Shown here: piece after piece, positions 8,449-15,995 of the stretch
Position numbering within the stretch: the stretch's first letter is position 1
Layout: every line of letters begins with the position of its first letter
Source of the DNA: Acidobacteriota bacterium
GTDB taxonomy: Bacteria; Acidobacteriota; Terriglobia; Terriglobales; Acidobacteriaceae
NCBI GenBank assembly: GCA_021841795.1
Contig: JAKCDN010000015.1
Span: forward strand, 1-16,885
Direction of reading: 5' to 3'
Length of the DNA stretch: 16,885 bases
The notes under the pieces: generated by a model
What the model saw: only the letters and a program-made list of their open reading frames with translations
Database searches by the model: none
What the model was told of the DNA's origin: nothing
Position numbers and translations under genes: made by a program

Positions 8449-9393
8449 ATCATTCCTGCTCTCTGCGGCCTCTCGCGCGCTCGCGCGTTCTGCCCTTTGT
8501 CATGGCGGGCTGCGGCGCTTTCACGCAGTCCCGTAAGTTCCTCTCGATTGCCTTCCGCGCATCGTGTCCGTGCATCGCGCGCGCAGTTTTTCTCCCGCCG
8601 CTGCCCTGCCGGCGAAGGGCCCTGTCTGGCGCACGCATCCACGCCGCGCGCGGACAACACCGCTCTTCCGCTTCGGCGGACTTGTTTGAACTCGGAACAG
8701 GATGGCAACGCTTCAGGTTTCGCCTGGCAAGCCCGCGAGCCGCAGCTCATGTGTGGGGCAAAGGGGCGCGCATCCTCACTGAGATCAATAGATTACCACA
8801 ACCCCATCCGGCTGCGCCACCCTCCACGCGCCCCGGCATCATCCCCGGCCGGCTCTCTGCGGCCTGCGGCAGGCGCGGACTGCGATTGCCATCCGCCTCC
8901 TTCCATTCCATTAGACGCGCGAACGCTCCGCCGCGACGCAGAATTTAACCCCGCGGCCAATTCTCATGGCATTGAGTAACTGCATTTTTATCAACAATAT
9001 GTATCCAGTATTCCGCCCCGCCGCATGCCTGCCCGCGCGCCCTCGGCCGTACGACGCAAAGTGCAGCGTCGCCTCCGCCCACCCGATCGCCGCTTCATAG
9101 CGGCGCACCGGCCCCCGTCGCCCTCAAAGGCCGCCTGCGGACCCTCCCGAAACAGCAGCTCGTACCGCGCCCCTCCGCATCTGCTATCGGCAGGGAGCCT
9201 TCAGGCCTTGAAATTTTGTCGGTAGAAGGCCCGCCGCGCTGCTCAAAACTCGCGCGCCGGCCCTATCGTCGCCGCGGCCTTCGGGCCGCTTGTCGTGCGG
9301 GCTCTCAGGCCCGCACCCGTGCTTCCGTCCTGGCCGCGGTCTCAGGCCCGCATGGCCGCTCCGGCCATGCCTCCCCGATCGCCGGCCGTGCCG
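8449..9393. other. 945-base gene-free region between fabG and rpoD
   Basis: No frame here has a recognisable product; the long frames are GC-driven and overlap one another. It must hold the rpoD promoter, but I cannot fix it. The one clear compositional break is an AT-rich island at about 8972-9010 (ATTGAGTAAC, then a T5 run, then ACAATATGTAT) inside otherwise very GC-rich sequence. It is a candidate promoter or protein-binding site. The fabG-proximal end carries a hairpin cluster, listed separately. Confidence 0.5.
9274..9370 (-). repeat. three hairpins and a direct repeat downstream of fabG
   Basis: There are three perfect stems: 9350-9357 with 9363-9370 (GCATGGCC/GGCCATGC, 8 bp, loop 5); 9296-9302 with 9309-9315 (TGCGGGC/GCCCGCA, 7 bp); and 9274-9279 with 9284-9289 (GCGGCC, TTCG loop). 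The 13-mer TCTCAGGCCCGCA occurs twice, at 9303-9315 and 9340-9352. Following the minus-strand fabG stop, they probably end or stabilise its transcript. No T-run is seen. Confidence 0.5.
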
Positions 9394-10143
9394 CTAGCCG
9401 CCCATGAACATGCCGCCGTTTACATCCAGCACATGTCCGGTAATGTACGACGCCGCATCCGATGCCAGGAACTTCACCGCCTGCGCCACATCCTTCGGCG
9501 TGCCCCGCCGGCCCAGCGGAACCGTGGCCAGCATCGCCTTGGTCACCTCTTCGCTCAACACCGCCGTCATCGGCGTTTCAATGTAGCCCGGCGCCACCGC
9601 GTTCACCGTGATGCCCCGCGATCCCACCTCGCGCGCCAGCGACCGCGTCAGTCCAATCAGGCCCGCCTTTGACGCGGAGTAGTTCACCTGGCCCGCCTGT
9701 CCCGTCCGTCCCACCACGCTGGCAATGTTCACAATCCGTCCCCAGCGGTTCTTCAGCATCGGGCTCAGCAGCGCCTGCGTCAGCAGAAAGGCTCCCGTCA
9801 GGTTGATGCCCAGCACCAGATCCCAGTCCGCCGGCTTCATCCGCAGCATCAGGTTGTCCCGCGTGATCCCCGCGTTGTTCACCAGGATCTCCACCTTGCC
9901 GAACTTCTCGATCACCGCCTTGGCGCCGGCCTCGATCGACTCCTGGCTCGATACGTTGACCGTGAACGCCGAGGCGTCGATGCCCTGCGCCTTCATCTCG
10001 CCCACGGTCTCGGCCAGCTTGGCCTCATTCACGTCCGCCAGCACAATGGCCGCGCCCGCTGCCGCCAGCTCCTCCGCGATCGCGCGGCCAATCCCCTGCG
10101 CGCCGCCTGTTACCAGCGCGATTCTTCCCTGTAAATCGCCCAT
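9394..10143 (-). CDS. fabG: 3-oxoacyl-[acyl-carrier-protein] reductase
   Basis: This short-chain dehydrogenase reduces 3-oxoacyl-ACP with NADPH in fatty acid elongation. Its 249 residues are a typical FabG length. The Rossmann loop TGGAQGIG is at 12-19 and NNAG at 89-92. The catalytic triad is S142 (IAS), Y155 and K159 (YSASK), and APGYIETPM (184-192) and the C-terminal VNGGMFMGG are characteristic of FabG. The start is ATG 10143, with GGAG six bases upstream; an in-frame extension upstream adds only non-conserved residues. Other SDR paralogues share these motifs, but the full match to FabG makes that less likely. No other fab gene is adjacent. Confidence 0.88.
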   Translation of the reverse strand: MGDLQGRIALVTGGAQGIGRAIAEELAAAGAAIVLADVNEAKLAETVGEMKAQGIDASAFTVNVSSQESIEAGAKAVIEKFGKVEILVNNAGITRDNLMLRMKPADWDLVLGINLTGAFLLTQALLSPMLKNRWGRIVNIASVVGRTGQAGQVNYSASKAGLIGLTRSLAREVGSRGITVNAVAPGYIETPMTAVLSEEVTKAMLATVPLGRRGTPKDVAQAVKFLASDAASYITGHVLDVNGGMFMGG

Positions 10144-10210
10144 CGTGTCTCCGCTGACCTCATTGCGCCCCCGCAAGCTCAGCGTCGCGGGCCGCGTCTT
10201 TCCAGGCCCG

Positions 10211-10216
10211 ATTATA
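10211..10216 (-). promoter_or_regulatory. possible -10 box for fabG
   Basis: A perfect TATAAT on the minus strand lies 67 nt before the fabG start, in the 126-nt gap after the AI-2E-family gene. No -35 is visible at normal spacing, so fabG may have its own promoter, or this is chance. Confidence 0.3.
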
Positions 10217-10269
10217 AATCCCGTCCCGCGCGCCTCGTCCTCGCCTTTGCCTGCCGGTGCGTCCCCTGC

Positions 10270-11307
10270 CTACGCCGTGTCCTTCCACACCAGATACTCG
10301 TCCGCCAGCACCGTCACCAGAACCGCCGTCGGAATCGCAACCATCGCTCCCGGTATCCCGCCCAGCGATGAGCCCAGCAGCAGCGACACAAAGATCGCCA
10401 GCGCCGGCAGATCCACGCGGTTCTTCATGATCCGCGGCACCAGCCAGGTGCTCTCAAGCTGCATCCAGATCGCGAAAAATATCACCACTCCCAGCACCCG
10501 GCTCCAGGAGTCGATCGCCGCCACAAACGCCGCCAGCACGATCGAGACCGTCACCCCCAGCACCGGAACCATGTTCAGCAGACCCGTAATCACGCCCAGG
10601 CCGTAGGCGTAGCGCACCCCAAGCGATACATAAAGAATCGTGCTCGCCACACCCAGAATCAGCATCAGGCTCACCTGGCCCACCAGCCACTTCTCCATCC
10701 GCTGCGCCGCCCGCCGTAGCGTCTCGTCCAGCCGCGTCCGCCGCTGCGGCGGCAGAAACGACAAGAACCAGCAGTAAGCGCCCTCGCCCTCCAGAATGAA
10801 GTAGAGCGTCAGCACAAAGCCCGCCACCACCTCCACCACCGCATTGGCCCAGCCGCTCAGCGATAGCAGCATCGTCCCCGCGGCCCGGCTCAGTGTCGAT
10901 TGCGTCCACGCCAGCGTCTGCGCCGAGTTCAGGCGGTCGGCCAGCGGGATTCGCCGCAGCCGCTCCAGCAGCGCCGGCAGCCGTTTCGGCATCTCCCCGT
11001 CGAATGCCTGCAGGTCGTGCAGCACCGGAGGAATCGCAAGAAAACCAAACACCGTGATCGCCCCCGCCACAACCAGCAGCAGGACCAGGATCGCCGTCGA
11101 TCCGTGGAAGGGATGCCAGCGACCGACCCGCAGCCGCGACGTGGCCCGCACCACCGGCGTCAGCACCACCGCAAACAGCGCCGCCACGTAGCACAGCGCC
11201 AGCATGTCGCGCAGCAGCCACGCCACATAGATCGCCAGCGCCATCGCGAATGCAAACGCAATGTGGCTGCGGACGCGTTGTGCCGGATTCGGTGCGGCTG
11301 GGTTCAT
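10270..11307 (-). CDS. AI-2E family (PerM/TqsA-like) membrane protein
   Basis: This 345-residue multi-pass inner-membrane protein belongs to the AI-2E transporter family (UPF0118, PF01594). Hydrophobic segments lie near residues 15-35, 38-50, 72-95, 150-175, 210-235, 240-270, 272-290 and 305-340. The family layout is clear: an N-terminal pair of helices, a soluble loop (about 95-145), then the conserved C-terminal part with GLLNMVPVLG and the LVPRIMKN segment. Members export autoinducer-2 (TqsA) or serve as Na+/H+ antiporters; which applies cannot be read here. The start is ATG 11307, with a weak, distant GAGG. It lies 49 nt after the TIGR00266 gene, co-oriented. Confidence 0.85.
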   Translation of the reverse strand: MNPAAPNPAQRVRSHIAFAFAMALAIYVAWLLRDMLALCYVAALFAVVLTPVVRATSRLRVGRWHPFHGSTAILVLLLVVAGAITVFGFLAIPPVLHDLQAFDGEMPKRLPALLERLRRIPLADRLNSAQTLAWTQSTLSRAAGTMLLSLSGWANAVVEVVAGFVLTLYFILEGEGAYCWFLSFLPPQRRTRLDETLRRAAQRMEKWLVGQVSLMLILGVASTILYVSLGVRYAYGLGVITGLLNMVPVLGVTVSIVLAAFVAAIDSWSRVLGVVIFFAIWMQLESTWLVPRIMKNRVDLPALAIFVSLLLGSSLGGIPGAMVAIPTAVLVTVLADEYLVWKDTA

Positions 11308-11356
11308 GGCGTAACCATCCTCGTCGCGGGCGGCGTGTTCGGCGCGGCTTGGCCGC

Positions 11357-12124
11357 TCACTGGCCGCCGCTCAGAATCGAGCCCACGATCCCGCCCAGCA
11401 ATCCCGCGCCGCCCATCGCGCCCGTCTGCTCGGCCGGGGCCTTCGGCAGATACTCGTAAATCTGGTGGGCCAGGCGCGAGATCGGCAGCGTCTGCAGCCA
11501 CACCGTCCCCGGGCCCATCAGTTGCGCCAGAAAGATCCCGTCGCCGCCAAAGATCATGTTCTTGATCCCCGGCACCATCGTGATCTGGAAGCCGACCGAC
11601 GCCTGGAACGCTCCTACATGGCCCGGATGCACGCGCAGCACCTCGCCCGGCGCCAGATTCTTCTGGATGAGCTCGCCCGACAGCTCCAGCCACGCCGTCC
11701 CCATCCCGCCCACCCGCTGCAGCAGAAATCCGTCCCCGCCGAAGATTCCCGCCCCCAGCGACTGCTGGAACCCCAGCGTCACCGTCACCTGCGGCGTCGC
11801 GCACAGAAATCCATGCCGGTGCACCAGATACTCCTGCCCCGGCGTCAGCTCCACCGGCACGATGTGCCCGGGAACCTTGGTCGCGAATGAAACCGAACCC
11901 GCGTACTGGTAGGCCCGGTACTCCGTCATAAAGATGCTCGCGCCCGCCGCCGCGCGCTTCAGCACTCCAAAAAATCCGCCGCCGCCGCCCATCTGCGTGT
12001 GCGTCGTCATCTGGATCGACGCCGTCATCCACGACAGCTCGCCGCTCTCGGAAAACACGCTCTCGTTCGGCTCCAGATCCACCTCAAGTACGGGCATCGT
12101 GGTCCCGAGAATCCGGGTCTGCAT
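11357..12124 (-). CDS. TIGR00266/AIM24 family protein
   Basis: This 255-residue protein is of the AIM24 family (PF01987, TIGR00266), a beta-rich, trimeric fold of unknown biochemical role. It contains an internal duplication typical of the family: GGDGFLLQRVGGMGTAWLE (129-147) mirrors GGDGIFLAQLMGPGTVWLQ (193-211). A Gly-rich loop lies at 46-50 (GGGGG), and the C-terminus is Gly-rich and hydrophobic (237-255). There is no signal peptide. The start is ATG 12124, with AGGAGG nine bases upstream. Co-orientation with the ComEA-like gene upstream and the AI-2E-family gene downstream suggests a shared transcript. Confidence 0.87.
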   Translation of the reverse strand: MQTRILGTTMPVLEVDLEPNESVFSESGELSWMTASIQMTTHTQMGGGGGFFGVLKRAAAGASIFMTEYRAYQYAGSVSFATKVPGHIVPVELTPGQEYLVHRHGFLCATPQVTVTLGFQQSLGAGIFGGDGFLLQRVGGMGTAWLELSGELIQKNLAPGEVLRVHPGHVGAFQASVGFQITMVPGIKNMIFGGDGIFLAQLMGPGTVWLQTLPISRLAHQIYEYLPKAPAEQTGAMGGAGLLGGIVGSILSGGQ

Positions 12125-12140
12125 AGGGAAAGCCTCCTGT

Positions 12141-12180
12141 CAGGGAACAGTGTATCCAAACCCGCCTCCCGCGTTCCCTG
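12141..12180 (-). repeat. 8-bp inverted repeat between the ComEA-like and TIGR00266 genes
   Basis: CAGGGAAC (12141-12148) and GTTCCCTG (12173-12180) are perfect inverted copies with a 24-nt loop. On the minus strand the stem starts 5 nt after the ComEA-like stop and ends 3 nt before the AGGAGG of the next gene. It may modulate readthrough or initiation. Confidence 0.45.
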
Positions 12181-12185
12181 TCTTT

Positions 12186-12485
12186 TCACTCGTTTTCCCG
12201 GTGCGCAATCACGTAATCCTTCACGCGGTCGTAGACCGCGTCGGAAAGCACCCCGCGATCGAGAAGATCGATCTTGCTGCGGTACGGCCGGAAGCGCACA
12301 ATCCGCCGCGCCCACGTCGCCGTCATCCCCGGCACCTTCAGCAACTCCTCGATGCTGGCGTGATTGATGTCGGCGCGCGCATCGGGCGCAGCCGCCGCCG
12401 GCTGCCGCGCATGCGTCGGCCCCGCGCCCGCCTGCGCCAGCCCCAGCGCCAACAACACCGCCGCAAAAACCGCCACCCTTCCCAT
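12186..12485 (-). CDS. exported ComEA-like helix-hairpin-helix protein
   Basis: This 99-residue protein has a signal peptide (1-27, hydrophobic core VAVFAAVLLALGLAQAGAG), a short Ala/Pro linker, and one HhH DNA-binding domain of ComEA type (39-95: DINHASIEELLKVPGM, then IVRFRPYRSKIDLL). Full ComEA binds incoming DNA at the cell surface for transformation. This protein has only the HhH part, and other exported HhH proteins exist, so a role in DNA uptake is plausible, not shown. The start is ATG 12485, with GGGAG nine bases upstream. It heads the minus-strand run towards fabG and diverges from the mscS-family gene across 196 bases. Confidence 0.75.
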   Translation of the reverse strand: MGRVAVFAAVLLALGLAQAGAGPTHARQPAAAAPDARADINHASIEELLKVPGMTATWARRIVRFRPYRSKIDLLDRGVLSDAVYDRVKDYVIAHRENE

Positions 12486-12681
12486 GCCTCGATTCTCCCT
12501 GCGCCGCATGCCCGCCGCTGTGACCGCGCACACCCGCCCGGAGTCGCCCCGTTTCAGTCCCCGGTCGCTGCCTGTTTTTCTCCGTCCGCGGGCTGCACGT
12601 TCCGCCTCGGCTCGCATGTTGACCCCGCCGGTCCGCCATCTTCCCCGGCTCCTCCCGCGCGAAACCTGCAACAATATCCGT

Positions 12682-14499
12682 ATGGCGTCTTCCCCCGTTT
12701 CTCCGCCCGTCGGCGGCCAGCCCGGCGCCCATCTCCTGGGCCGTACCCGTTCTCTGCTCCTGGTGGCCCTGCTCGCGCTCCTGGTCCTCTGCTGCATCTT
12801 CTCCTTCACTACGCAGGAGGCCACCGAATACCTCAACCAGCGCGGCCGCGGAGCCGCGGCCAGGTCGCTGGTTGACATCCAGCCCTGGCAGTCTGCCCAT
12901 TCCCTTGCCTCGCTTGCCGTCACCGCCGAGGAGATCGAGTACGCCCGCGAGGCCGAGCGCCTTGCCGATCATGAAGTGGACCAGGCCTTCGCCGCCGCCC
13001 TGCGCCAGGCGCGCCTCGACACGCAACACAAAAAGCTCACCGGCCAGGCCCTCCTCCTCGCGCAGCGCGCCGCCCAGCTTCAGCAGCTCCGCCAGCAGGA
13101 CCAGGCGCTCGTCGACAGCCTCACTGCCAAAGAGGGCGCCGGTCAATCCTCCTCCGCCTCCGGCGATCTTGACGTGGCCAAGGCCCAGCTCGGCCTCGAC
13201 ACCGACGAGCTGGCCGACACCCAGCGCGCGCTCGCCCGCGCCTCCGGCGACCACAGCGACCAGATTCAGGAGGAGCTCGCCGCCCACGAAGCGTCCATGA
13301 AGCAATATGACAGCCAGGTGGCTGCCGGGGCGCCGATCGCCGTCGTCTCCGCCGCCCTGAACCACACCCTGGCGTCGCGCATCGGGGCCTGGCTCCGCCA
13401 GCGCCAGCGCCAGGCCCTCATCGAACAGGCCGAGCAGCAGGCCCAGAGCGATGTGGGCGCCCTGACCGCCGAGTACAACGCGCTCGAGGCCAGGGCCAAT
13501 GCCGAATCCGCCTCCGGCGGCGCCTCCGATCGCGCCACGCAGTTGACCTCCCTCAAAGACCGCGGCACTGAGCGCGAGATCCTCGGCATCGACGACGATC
13601 GCGTGCAGACCGAGCAGCAGCTCGTCGGCGTCTACGCCAAGTGGTCCGCCCAGGTCCGCCTGCAGCACCGCATCCTCCTCCATCTCATCCTCGCTTCCTG
13701 CGCCGTCATCCTCGTCATCCTCCTCGGCATGCTGCTGTGTGACGCTCTCGTCCGCCATTGGCTCACCCGCCCCGCCCTTGAAAACCGGCGCATGCGAACC
13801 CTGCGCAGCGTCCTTGAAATCGGCATCCAGGCCCTCGGCTTCACTCTCATCCTTCTCGTCGTCTTCGGCGCGCCCCAGGAAACTCCCACCATCCTCGGCC
13901 TCGCCACCGCCGCTCTCACCGTCGCCTTGCAGGACTACATCATCGCCTTCCTCGGATGGTTCGTCCTCATGGGAAAAAACGGCATCCACGTCGGCGACTG
14001 GGTTGAGATCAACGATGTCAACGGCGAGGTCGTCGAGATCCGCCTCATGACCACCACCCTGCTTGAAACCGGCGGTCCCGTCGAGCAGGGACACCCGACC
14101 GGCCGCCGCGTCTCCTTCATGAACGGCTTCGCCATTCGCGGCCAGTACTTCAACTTCTCCACCGTCGGCCAGTGGATGTGGGACGAGATCACCGTGGACG
14201 CCCCTGCCGGCGCCGACCTCCACACCGTCATCGACAACGTTCGCAAAGCCGTCGTCGAAGAAACCCGCGACGCCTCGCTCCGTGCCGGCCAGGAGCTCAA
14301 GCATGCTATGCACGGCTCCGGGCTCAGCCGCTTCAACGCCGAGCCCGTTGTCGATCTCCGTCCCTCCGGCGGCGGCGTCGAGCTCCATCTCCGCTACGTC
14401 ACCTCCGCCGCCGATCGCTTCGCTCTCCGCAACCGCCTCTACCTCCGCCTCCTGGAGATGCTCCACGATCCTCCTCCCGCCGGCTCGCAACCCGCCTGA
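12682..14499 (+). CDS. MscS-family mechanosensitive channel with long coiled-coil domain
   Basis: This 605-residue inner-membrane protein has a transmembrane helix at about 23-44, then a long, charged, Gln/Ala-rich helical stretch (about 60-325) predicted by eye as periplasmic coiled coil. Helices at 331-355 and 375-397 follow, then the pore region at 403-430 (TAALTVALQDYIIAFLGW) running into the MscS beta-domain (GKNGIHVGDWVEI, 431-443). The C-terminal alpha/beta domain ends near 600. Such channels release solutes on hypo-osmotic shock. The layout recalls MscK/YbdG relatives with added N-terminal domains. Start ATG 12682 is chosen because the frame upstream is Pro/Arg-rich and overlaps the divergent gene. 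No good ribosome site is visible. Confidence 0.82.
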   Translation: MASSPVSPPVGGQPGAHLLGRTRSLLLVALLALLVLCCIFSFTTQEATEYLNQRGRGAAARSLVDIQPWQSAHSLASLAVTAEEIEYAREAERLADHEVDQAFAAALRQARLDTQHKKLTGQALLLAQRAAQLQQLRQQDQALVDSLTAKEGAGQSSSASGDLDVAKAQLGLDTDELADTQRALARASGDHSDQIQEELAAHEASMKQYDSQVAAGAPIAVVSAALNHTLASRIGAWLRQRQRQALIEQAEQQAQSDVGALTAEYNALEARANAESASGGASDRATQLTSLKDRGTEREILGIDDDRVQTEQQLVGVYAKWSAQVRLQHRILLHLILASCAVILVILLGMLLCDALVRHWLTRPALENRRMRTLRSVLEIGIQALGFTLILLVVFGAPQETPTILGLATAALTVALQDYIIAFLGWFVLMGKNGIHVGDWVEINDVNGEVVEIRLMTTTLLETGGPVEQGHPTGRRVSFMNGFAIRGQYFNFSTVGQWMWDEITVDAPAGADLHTVIDNVRKAVVEETRDASLRAGQELKHAMHGSGLSRFNAEPVVDLRPSGGGVELHLRYVTSAADRFALRNRLYLRLLEMLHDPPPAGSQPA

Positions 14500-14507
14500 G
14501 ATTGCAT

Positions 14508-14537
14508 TTGACAACCCGGCGGCTCAACCTTTAGCTT
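14508..14537 (+). promoter_or_regulatory. his operon promoter
   Basis: A perfect TTGACA -35 (14508-14513) is followed, 18 bp on, by TAGCTT (14532-14537). This weak -10 keeps the three best-conserved positions (T, A and final T). The predicted start of transcription, near 14544, is only about 3 nt before the leader ATG. Confidence 0.55.
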
Positions 14538-14546
14538 TATTTCCAG

Positions 14547-14624
14547 ATGCAGTCCCTCCGCCATCACGGCCACCACCATCATCATGGAAATCCCATGCCG
14601 GCGGACTGCCATGGCCTGAACTGA
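14547..14624 (+). CDS. hisL: histidine operon leader peptide
   Basis: This 25-residue leader peptide contains eight His codons, seven of them within eight consecutive codons (6-13, RHHGHHHHH, 14562-14585). Ribosomes would stall here when charged His-tRNA is scarce. An in-frame TAG at 14532-14534 fixes ATG 14547 as the only credible start. No Shine-Dalgarno is visible in the CTTTATTTCCAG before it. Stop TGA is at 14622-14624. It lies between the promoter and an attenuator terminator, upstream of hisI. The peptide itself is not expected to have a function; its translation is the sensor. Confidence 0.9.
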   Translation: MQSLRHHGHHHHHGNPMPADCHGLN

Positions 14625-14664
14625 ACGGCCAGAGAGATCGAAAGATTCACCCAAGCCCGCCGGC
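14557..14664 (+). promoter_or_regulatory. his attenuator: pairing segments 1:2 and 2:3
   Basis: Segment 1 (TCCGCC, 14557-14562) pairs with GGCGGA (14600-14605). Segment 2 (GCCGGCGG, 14597-14604) pairs perfectly, 8 bp plus a G-T, with segment 3 (CCGCCGGC, 14657-14664), which is part of the terminator's 5' arm and inner stem. A ribosome stalled on the His run covers segment 1, freeing segment 2 to block the terminator. With His-tRNA plentiful the 1:2 and 3:4 stems form and transcription stops. Confidence 0.8.
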
Positions 14665-14687
14665 GACTTCCGCTGGCGGGCTTTTCT
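14653..14687 (+). terminator. his attenuator terminator (segments 3:4)
   Basis: AAGCCCGCC (14653-14661) pairs with GGCGGGCTT (14675-14683), and the stem extends inward (14662-14665 with 14671-14674, one G-T) to a 5-nt loop. The stem totals 13 bp and runs into TTTTCT. It is a classic intrinsic terminator, 39 nt before hisI. Confidence 0.9.
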
Positions 14688-14725
14688 CATGCAAACCACA
14701 ATCTTGAAGGGACAATCCAATCATC

Positions 14726-15079
14726 ATGAGTACTCTTCCGACAATCGACTTCGAAAAAATGGATGGCCTCGTGCCCGGAATCGTGCAGGATGCGCGCACC
14801 GGACAGGTCTTGATGCTCGGTTTCCTCAATGAGACCAGCTATGTCAAAACCCGCGAATCCGGGTTCGTTACCTTCTGGAGCCGCACCCGACAGAAGCTCT
14901 GGATGAAGGGCGAAACCAGCGGCAATCGCCTCCGCATCCTCTCCGCCTCCACCGACTGCGACAACGATGCCTTGCTCTTCCGCGTCGAAGTCGAAGGTGA
15001 CGGCCTCGTCTGCCACGAGGGCACCGTCAGTTGCTTCACCAAGCCCATCGCCCTGGCCGCGGAGGTGAACCGTGGCTGA
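14726..15079 (+). CDS. hisI: phosphoribosyl-AMP cyclohydrolase
   Basis: HisI opens the adenine ring of phosphoribosyl-AMP, step 3 of histidine synthesis. The protein has 117 residues and is not fused to the HisE pyrophosphohydrolase. Key segments are [17 protein letters not shown] (51-67), the Mg site DCDND (77-81) with zinc Cys78, and zinc Cys96 and Cys103 in CHEGTVSCF (96-104). ATG 14726 is preceded by AAGGGA at a rather long 13 nt. It is the first structural gene after the attenuator. Its last 8 nt overlap hisG, whose GGAGG site lies inside hisI. Confidence 0.95.
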   Translation: MSTLPTIDFEKMDGLVPGIVQDARTGQVLMLGFLNETSYVKTRESGFVTFWSRTRQKLWMKGETSGNRLRILSASTDCDNDALLFRVEVEGDGLVCHEGTVSCFTKPIALAAEVNRG

Positions 15080-15947
15080 CAAACTCCGGCTCGGTATCCC
15101 CAAAGGCAGTCTCCAGGACGCCACCATCGCCCTCTTCAAGCGCGCCGGCTGGAATATCTACGCCGATGGCCGCTCTTACTTTCCCTCCATCGACGACGCC
15201 GAGATCGAGTGCATGCTGATTCGCGCCCAGGAGATGGCCCGCTACGTCGATCATGGCGTCCTCGACGCCGGGCTCACCGGCATCGACTGGGTCGTCGAGA
15301 GCGGTCTCGCCCTTGAGAGCGTCACCACCCTCACCTATGCCAAGCAGAGCCGCCGCAAAGTCCGCTGGGTGCTCGCCGTCCCCGAGGCCAGCGGCTATGA
15401 AAAGCCTGAGGATCTCGAAGGCAAAATCATCGCCACCGAGCTCGTGGAAACCAGCAAGCGCTACTTCGCCGCCAGGGGCGTCAACGTCAAGGTCGAATTC
15501 AGCTGGGGCGCGACTGAAGTCAAGCCGCCCATGCTCGCCGACGCCATCGTCGAGGTCACTGAGACCGGCAGCTCGCTCAAGGCCAACCACCTCAAGATCA
15601 TTGATACCGTCATGGAGAGCGAAACCCACCTCATCGCCAGCAAGGCCACGCTCACCCACCCCTGGAAAAAACAGAAGATCGATCAGATCTCGACCATGCT
15701 GCGCGGCGCCATCGACGCTCAGTCCCTCGTCGGTCTCATGCTCAACGTCAAGCGTCCTGACCTGCAGGCCGTGCTTGCCGTGCTTCCCGCGCTCAACTCG
15801 CCCACCGTCTCTCAGCTCAGTGACTCCGAGTGGGTCGCCGTCAACACCATCGTCGAAGAGCGCGTCGCCCGTGACGTCATCCCGCGCCTCAAAACCGCCG
15901 GCGGCGCCGGCATCGTCGAGTACCCCCTCAACAAGGTCGTGCTCTGA
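15072..15947 (+). CDS. hisG: ATP phosphoribosyltransferase, long form
   Basis: HisG joins ATP and PRPP in the first, committed step of histidine synthesis. Its 291 residues make it the long form, with two catalytic lobes ([10 protein letters not shown] at 8-17, [10 protein letters not shown] at 65-74, PRPP loop [13 protein letters not shown] at 160-172) and a C-terminal ACT-like regulatory domain (about 211-288). It should therefore be inhibited by histidine and need no HisZ. The start is GTG 15072, with GGAGG (15061-15065) six bases upstream, overlapping hisI by 8 nt. Enzyme feedback and attenuation would act together. Confidence 0.96.
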   Translation: MADKLRLGIPKGSLQDATIALFKRAGWNIYADGRSYFPSIDDAEIECMLIRAQEMARYVDHGVLDAGLTGIDWVVESGLALESVTTLTYAKQSRRKVRWVLAVPEASGYEKPEDLEGKIIATELVETSKRYFAARGVNVKVEFSWGATEVKPPMLADAIVEVTETGSSLKANHLKIIDTVMESETHLIASKATLTHPWKKQKIDQISTMLRGAIDAQSLVGLMLNVKRPDLQAVLAVLPALNSPTVSQLSDSEWVAVNTIVEERVARDVIPRLKTAGGAGIVEYPLNKVVL

Positions 15948-15995
15948 TCGCCCGCGCCTCGGCATCGCACTGCGAAACTCATGTGAGGTTCTGCC

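Noticed and set aside
12025..14514. 829-codon minus-strand frame opposite the channel gene
   Set aside because: It is the antisense of the MscS gene and overlaps the TIGR00266 and HhH genes; long antisense frames are expected at this GC content.
15981..15986. ATGTGA start-stop before the 48-residue ORF
   Set aside because: A single six-base match overlapping a ribosome site is expected by chance.
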